Assembly: GCA_029204225.1 (NCBI GenBank)
Contig: CM055095.1
Span: forward strand, 14,724,049-14,788,048
Source: Diphasiastrum complanatum
Lineage: Eukaryota; Streptophyta; Lycopodiopsida; Lycopodiales; Lycopodiaceae
DNA length: 64,000 nucleotides
Reading direction: 5' to 3'
Under the pieces are notes generated by a model. The model was not told the origin of the DNA. It worked only from the letters and a program-made list of their open reading frames with translations, and searched no databases. This document shows positions 1 to 64,000 of the stretch, piece by piece. Position numbers and translations under genes: made by a program. Every line of letters starts with the position of its first letter. Position 1 is the stretch's first letter.

Positions 1-4
1 AGAA

Positions 5-1135
5 GTGTTCATGGATCAACCTGAAGGCTTTGTAACAAAAGGACAGGAAAATAAAGTATGTCGCTTGAAGAAAGCGCTTTATGGTCTTAAACAAGCACCA
101 CGTGCGTGGTATAGCAGGATTGATGCCTACTTTCGTTCAAAGGGGATGGTGAGAACACATTCTGATCCAAATCTATATGTCTTATGCTTTGATGGTATGG
201 TTGCTTTGATTGCTCTTTATGGTGATGACTTGATTATTACGGGAAATAATCAAGAGATGATAGACATGATCAAGAAAGACCTCATGGAACAATTTGAGAT
301 GACGGATCTCAGCCTAATGCATTACTGCCTTGGAGGAGAAGTGTGGCAAAAAGGACATGAAGTGGGTTTAACACAGGTAAAGTATGTCAAAGAGTTGCTA
401 CATAGGTTTAGGTTGCAAGATTGCAAACCAGTAAACACTCCTATTGAACCAGGTAAAAAGCTTTCTAAGCTTGATGAATCACAGTCATTTGATGCTACGC
501 TATATAGACAGTTAGTAGGGAGCTTGATTTACCTTACCACAACTAGACCAGATATATACTATGCTGTTGGCATTGTAAGTCAGTTTATGGCAGCACCTAC
601 GGAAACGCATTGGAAAGTAGCTAAACGCATTTTGCGTTATGTGAAAGGCACTTCAGAGTATGGCTTGATTTACAGGAAGCATGATGGTTTACTTGAGTTG
701 TGTGGCTATGTGGATGCGGACTGAGGTATGATGATCGTAGATCCACCACATGATATATATTCCAGTTTTGTGGTAATTGCTTTTCCTGGTCTAGTAAGAA
801 GCGAAGTACAATTGTTCTTTCCACCACATAAGCAGAGTATAAGGCAATGTGTAGTGCTGCACAAGAAGCTATATGGTTGAGACAAATCTTGGAAGAAATT
901 GGCATAAAGGAGAAAAATCCCACGACTTTACATAGCAAAGAATCCAGTGTTCCATGTGAGAACTAAACACATTGAGATTCAATATCACTTCATACGTGAG
1001 AGGCTGCTGAGTCGTAAAATTCATGTTGTTCATTGTAGCACAAAAGAACAACTAGCTGATATTTTCACTAAGCCACTTACTAGAGAAAAGTTTGATAAAT
1101 TTAGATCAAAACTTTCTGTATTTAAAGTTTGTTGA
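5..1135 (+). pseudogene. copia pol: reverse transcriptase plus RNase H, broken
   Basis: Residues 1-239 are open and contain the copia RT signature KKALYGLKQAPRAWY, the metal-binding box as LYGDDLIITG (usually YVDD, so the V is replaced by G), and LVGSLIYLTTTRPDI. The frame hits TGA at 722-724, where the conserved D-W of RNase H is expected, so a Trp codon has become a stop. RNase H sequence continues in pieces to 1135 (SWSSKK, AEYKAMCSAAQEAIWLRQIL, STKEQLADIFTKPL). The several stops mean it is dead. It would have copied element RNA into DNA in virus-like particles. Confidence 0.9.
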
Positions 1136-1188
1136 CTTTAAAGCTATGTATATGACTGTATAAAAAGTGACTCTACTTTAAGGGAGAG

Positions 1189-1430
1189 AGTTAGAATTAA
1201 AGTTAGAACACTGTGTTACTGTACTGTGGGTCCTATCAGTGGATAAGGATCAGTTGGCCTCGCCACGAGGCAAGTCAACGGGACACGCGTCCCGCCAACG
1301 GCAACCTGGGTCATGCATGGGTTGCCTGAGTGAACAACTATATGTACAATATAATTTCATTTTGAGAAATACAGTTGCTATGTGAGCTTGCTGAGGAGAG
1401 TGATTTTTTGTCTGTGTTACTGTGTAGCAT
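1189..1430 (+). repeat. probable 3' LTR of the + strand copia element
   Basis: It follows the purine-rich tract AAGGGAGAGA and starts GTTAGAATT, close to the usual copia TGTTAGAAT start with the first base changed. The right end near GTGTAGCA is set only by the resumption of the minus-strand copia gag, so it is approximate. Confidence 0.5.
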
Positions 1431-1603
1431 GATCTGTGTTCCTGTGCAAAGCAAATTCTAAGTCTCTCTTCATCACCACTTACAACTTCAAACAAACCTT
1501 TAACAATAAGGAGGTTTTTGATCATGTAGCACCACAATTAGAAATTAGTTCCATCGAACCTATCTTCATTGAACAAAGAACCTATAGATTCAGATTCTTT
1601 AGC
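1431..1603 (-). pseudogene. copia gag N-terminus, truncated
   Basis: From ATG at 1603 (minus strand) the frame reads MAKESESIGSLFNEDRFDGTNF, then a stop where Ala-Leu-Trp is usual, then LWCYMIKNLLIVKGLFEVV. The pattern 'FDGTNF.LW...MKNLL..KGLWEVV' is that of the copia gag N-terminal domain. It is truncated near 1431 by the other copia copy. Confidence 0.65.
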
Positions 1604-2095
1604 CATTTCTAAAAATTTAGCTAATAGTAGATGGGAAAAACAGATTCCAGGCCAAAATCTACTAAAAAATCAGCAAGATCAAAGCTGAATTAATGAGCAC
1701 TATAGATTGCAATACACCACATGCAATAGCTCATTCACAAGAAGATATAGGTGGCTGTATTCTGCTGAAATAACAGAATACTAACGAATATGCAGGCTTT
1801 CAATGAAGCCAAAACCACAACCAAAACTTTTGTGGTAAAATGGTGTGCACTCAATGTGCTAATGGAACAGATGGTAGGACCTTCTTCCAGGCTCAAAAAC
1901 AGAAAAATTTCAGCCACTAAAAATGTGTCAAAAACACATTTGTCTTCAAGGTAGATGGGCGCCCTCCTCCAAGAAGAAAATCTGAAATTTGAAGCATGTA
2001 ATTAGATTTCAATCACATGAAAACTAGTTGAGCATGGGCGCCCTACTGCTGGCTCCCAAATGAGTGGAGGTTCCAAGCTTTTCCCTGCAAAAAAA

Positions 2096-2107
2096 TGGCT
2101 CTGATAC
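2096..2107 (-). other. copia primer-binding site (initiator tRNA-Met type)
   Basis: The minus strand reads GTATCAGAGCCA two bases inside the LTR end, the usual copia initiator-Met primer site with one change at its start. Confidence 0.7.
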
Positions 2108-2109
2108 GA

Positions 2110-2553
2110 TGTAGGAATCCAGAATCAAAACTATTCATTAACACAAAGTATTCTCAAAGAGAAGAGAGAGATGGTTAGATGACCCACTTGTAGAAACTTG
2201 TGGACAGCCAATATGAACAGTAGATTGCTTAAACAAAAGTGTGTCTTATACAAATGAATGGCTACATATAAGTAGTCCAAGATGGCTATCTACCTTCATG
2301 ACTGTTGGCTGTCCAATAACTTGACTAATGGCTATCTAGCTACCATAAGTTACATAAAATAATTAAGTACCCCAAATAACAAGTTAGGTACTTAATTCAC
2401 ATGTATAGGCCCCTAGTGGACCCACGAGTCCCTACAAGTTAGTTTCATACTAAGTTGGGCCTAAAATATAAATGACCATGGTTACACAGATCTTGACCTT
2501 TTGGGTCATAGTAAGCTATGGCTTCTACATCATTTACATTTATTATTCTAACA
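2110..2553 (-). repeat. copia 5' LTR
   Basis: On the minus strand the LTR starts TGTTAGAATAATAAATG at 2553 and ends GGATTCCTACA at 2110, directly before the primer-binding site. A shorter reading, 2110-2436, is also possible because an internal CCTACA lies there. The TGTTAGAAT start favours the longer one. Confidence 0.65.
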
Positions 2554-3790
2554 CGAGCCCCCACAGTCCAGACTGCACCCTCCCACAATCCACAGTTTGG
2601 ACTCCATCCTCCCTCCAGCCTCGCGGCCGGCACCCACCAGAGAGCAAGGACTTGGGTCCCAGGCCCCTTTCACCTAGCCCACCAGGTCGCATTGGGCCCA
2701 AGTCCGTAGGACGGGCTTTTTTACTTCTTCTTTTTTCTACTTTTTAATGCGATATGATGTCTTCTTGACATCATATCTCAAAATATGGATTTCAAATTTG
2801 ATATGAAATCCAATGTATAAGTTTAAAATGCATATGCCCTTCTCTTTTCCAAGTTTTTATTTTTTGATCTTTTGGAGCGTAATTCAACTCGAAATTTGAC
2901 ACTAAAAAAAAAAATGGTCAACATAACAAGATAAACAACATAAAAGTACTTTAATAATTAAGTACTATGCTAAAAAATTATCATCATTTTTTCTTTAAAT
3001 GATTTCGTTAACTAGACTCTGTAAATCTTTTTTAGCTTTATATTATTTTAAAACCAAATTGAGTCCGACTCAACCAAAAATAAATTAAAAAAATACATTT
3101 TTGAGAGAAATTGACTTTTTAGTGTGTTTTCCAACTTACAAGCAGGTAAATTTTCGACTTTCTCAAAATCCAACCAAATTTTACATGGAATTTATACGAT
3201 ATGGACGAGTGTCAGCCATATTCTTATTTCTATAAAGAGATGTCCTTCCAATCAAAAATTGACTATAAGTTACTATAAGTATCAAATGAAACAAATAACA
3301 TCAACATCGTGTAAAAATGAAACGAGTGTCACATAATGGCAACTCAAGATAAACGTAATCCTAACCCAATCCTTGGTGACTAATGGAGAGGTATCTTTTA
3401 GTAAAACAATATATGACTTGAACAATCATGTTTTCATGCAAAACATTGTAATTATAAAGTGATCGATAGATCACAATGAGATGAACATGTAAGCTTTGTT
3501 ATCTGGCACTTTTTTCGTAGATCACATAAAAGCTCTATAAGATTGGCATATGTCGTAAATTTATTTTTCAACTATCTTTTTTTAAAAGGCTTGTTTTCAA
3601 TTTCTAGATCACATGTGATGGGTTTATCAAATAATGTTCCTTTGTGATTCAACCTTCTGAAAGTGATTTGCTTCTAAATATAATTCATGTGCATTTCTCT
3701 CTCTTATGGTAAAATATGTCCTTAACAATTGGACAAGATTTTGATCTTGATTAGCTTGTAATCATGAAGAGTGGTAATGTCCATCCAATT
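2554..3790. other. intergenic DNA, no gene seen
   Basis: A C-rich stretch (2554-2710) is followed by AT-rich sequence with several poly(A) and poly(T) runs. No ORF looks like a known protein and no repeat structure is evident. Confidence 0.5.
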
Positions 3791-3902
3791 TTCTCTCTCC
3801 TAGGAATATGTCATTCTCTCTCCTCTCCGGTGGAATCCACTTTCTCTCTCCTCTCTCCGGTGGAATGCACATTCTCTCTCCTCTCTCCGATGAAATGTGC
3901 AT
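3791..3902. repeat. short tandem repeat, about 28-bp unit, four copies
   Basis: Four imperfect copies of TTCTCTCTCCTCTCCGGTG plus a GAATSCAC-like half lie head to tail at 3791, 3814, 3842 and 3872. The first copy is the most diverged. It sits about 0.9 kb upstream of the FEN1 ATG. Confidence 0.75.
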
Positions 3903-4019
3903 GTGTTATGTGGCAGCTTGTCATTGGCTGTCCACATCCACATTCCACCACAAATGTAAAAAAATTTGCGAAAACAAAAAACGGCCAAAAAACGGAAAAA
4001 AAAAAAACCTTCGCACGAT

Positions 4020-4820
4020 GGCATTACGTAGGGGAAGGCCCGAAGCCCGGGCTTTCCTTGCTGGTCGGGGCCTGCCCGAGGGCGGGAGGAGGGCCCTTAG
4101 TTAGGGGGGGCCCCCCGCTCTCATGGTCATCCCCAAATCGAGGGGAGTGACCAACCTTGGGTGCTTCCTACCCCCCAAAACAATGTCTGGTGTGGACGAG
4201 CTTGGTTCCCGCCTTCTTCCACTACGCGCACAAATTTGTGCTTTCTTCTTACGATCCAGTTTTCCTTTCTTCTTCTTTCCTTCGTCTTTCTTTCTTCTCC
4301 GCTCAGCGTTTGCTGCTTTTTTCCTCACCATAAACATAACATACATCTTTCCTGATTTTCTCGATACTGATCAACCTCATGGATGGATTTCATCCGCATC
4401 ATAATTTGAGTTCACTAAGTTGAATTTTTCTCCTCAATGGGAGTGGCGAGATGGAGTGGAGCCGATTGGAACGCTTGGAAATGCTGCAGAGTGTGTCTTC
4501 AGTGGAGTTTGGAGTTCACAAAGAAACACAATACATGACAGCATTTGTTTGATGTTCTGCCTCACAAGAAACATATTGCTGTTATTCTATCAACAGCCAT
4601 TCCGTTGTATATCTTCAATATCATAGTTTCGTTTTACCTTTTTCCAACAGCTTTGAATCTTCAGATAAAATCTTAGTTTCGCTCTGTATCTTTCCAACAA
4701 TCTTAAAATCTTAGACACATCAAAGCACCTTGTGTGTCTCTCCTGTGATAATTTCATATCAGTCAAGGTTTGTGCCGGAGGCTGAAAGAGAGGAATATTG
4801 TCCTTCATAAAATATTAAGG
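4020..4820 (+). promoter_or_regulatory. probable FEN1 promoter and 5' leader
   Basis: This is the only GC-rich block before FEN1 (4020-4215). It is followed by a pyrimidine-rich stretch (4216-4330), common around plant transcription starts and leaders. TTCCCGCC at 4206-4213 and its reverse complement-like GGCGGGAGG near 4081 resemble E2F sites, which are expected for an S-phase replication gene. No clear TATA box was assigned, and the start site and any leader intron are unknown. Confidence 0.4.

Positions 4821-64000
<59,180 letters not shown>

Larger units (their letters stand above)
1..1430 (+). mobile_element. Ty1/copia retrotransposon, 3' part (RT, RNase H, PPT, 3' LTR)
   Basis: The 3' portion of a copia element enters from the left edge. 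It shows reverse transcriptase, RNase H with the ADIFTKPL motif typical of copia RNase H ends, a purine tract near 1179-1189 and a probable 3' LTR to about 1430. The LTR end is inferred because gag-like sequence of an opposite-strand copia element resumes there, which would make this a nested insertion. The 5' half lies outside the window. Confidence 0.85.
1431..2553 (-). mobile_element. Ty1/copia remnant: 5' LTR, primer-binding site and start of gag
   Basis: Read on the minus strand this is LTR (2553 to 2110), a primer-binding site at 2107-2096 (GTATCAGAGCCA, complementary to initiator tRNA-Met), an untranslated leader, then a gag start at 1603. The + strand copia copy at 1-1430 appears to be inserted in its gag. 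Only the 5' end is present. Confidence 0.75.

Noticed and set aside
2472-2747. 91-codon Pro/Ser-rich frame
   Set aside because: It spans an LTR end and a C-rich stretch, and shows no domain or conservation signal.
4101-4404. Lys/Arg-rich or Phe-rich frames before FEN1
   Set aside because: They arise from the pyrimidine-rich probable leader and have no recognisable domain.

Overview
This window looks like nuclear DNA of a seed plant with a large, repeat-rich genome. The evidence is one split housekeeping gene, flap endonuclease 1 (FEN1), with plant-type sequence and GT-AG introns, and around it plant Ty1/copia and Ty3/gypsy (chromovirus) LTR retrotransposons, LINEs, small inverted-repeat DNA transposons and long (GA)n tracts. 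I see no bacterial, organellar, rRNA, tRNA or CRISPR features. All coordinates and homology calls are from reading by eye; no alignment or database search was run. The species cannot be named.

Layout: 1-2553 holds two copia remnants, one inserted in the gag region of the other. 2554-4820 is intergenic DNA plus the probable FEN1 promoter and leader. FEN1 runs on the + strand from ATG 4821 past the right edge. Fifteen exons (about 337 codons) are visible; the last exon(s), with the PCNA-binding tail, lie outside. Exons 1-8 sit within 4821-8008, exons 9-11 within 17721-18261 and exons 12-15 within 62936-63883. Intron 8 (9.7 kb) and intron 11 (44.7 kb) are filled with mobile DNA.

Intron 8 contains a 294-bp (GA)n tract next to a tiny LINE 3' fragment. 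It also has a 2.9-kb near-perfect palindrome built from gypsy LTRs and the end of a gypsy pol gene, and a small tandem repeat rich in ACGT palindromes.

Intron 11 contains an antisense series of LINE copies, many ending in TTAATAAAGCTTT followed by (CT)n or (CTTT)n instead of poly(A). Several copies start exactly at the microsatellite tail of the next one. Two of them (19057-19934 and 38982-40301) carry ORF1 but no ORF2. One LINE is interrupted by a hAT-like element, by a complete 6.4-kb chromovirus (G1, 28280-34689) and by a solo LTR sharing the same 5-bp target site. A second chromovirus of the same family (G2, 53734-60015) has an intact-looking 1561-codon frame but lacks part of the RT core. 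Further degraded gypsy, LINE and DNA-transposon pieces, three adjacent short-period minisatellites and a long-TIR element complete the intron.

Only FEN1 is a cellular gene. The remaining coding sequence belongs to mobile elements, most of it broken. The best candidates for something new are the microsatellite-tailed, apparently (GA)n-targeting LINE family with its ORF1-only partners, and a set of DNA transposons whose subterminal regions are each built from a different short palindromic motif.
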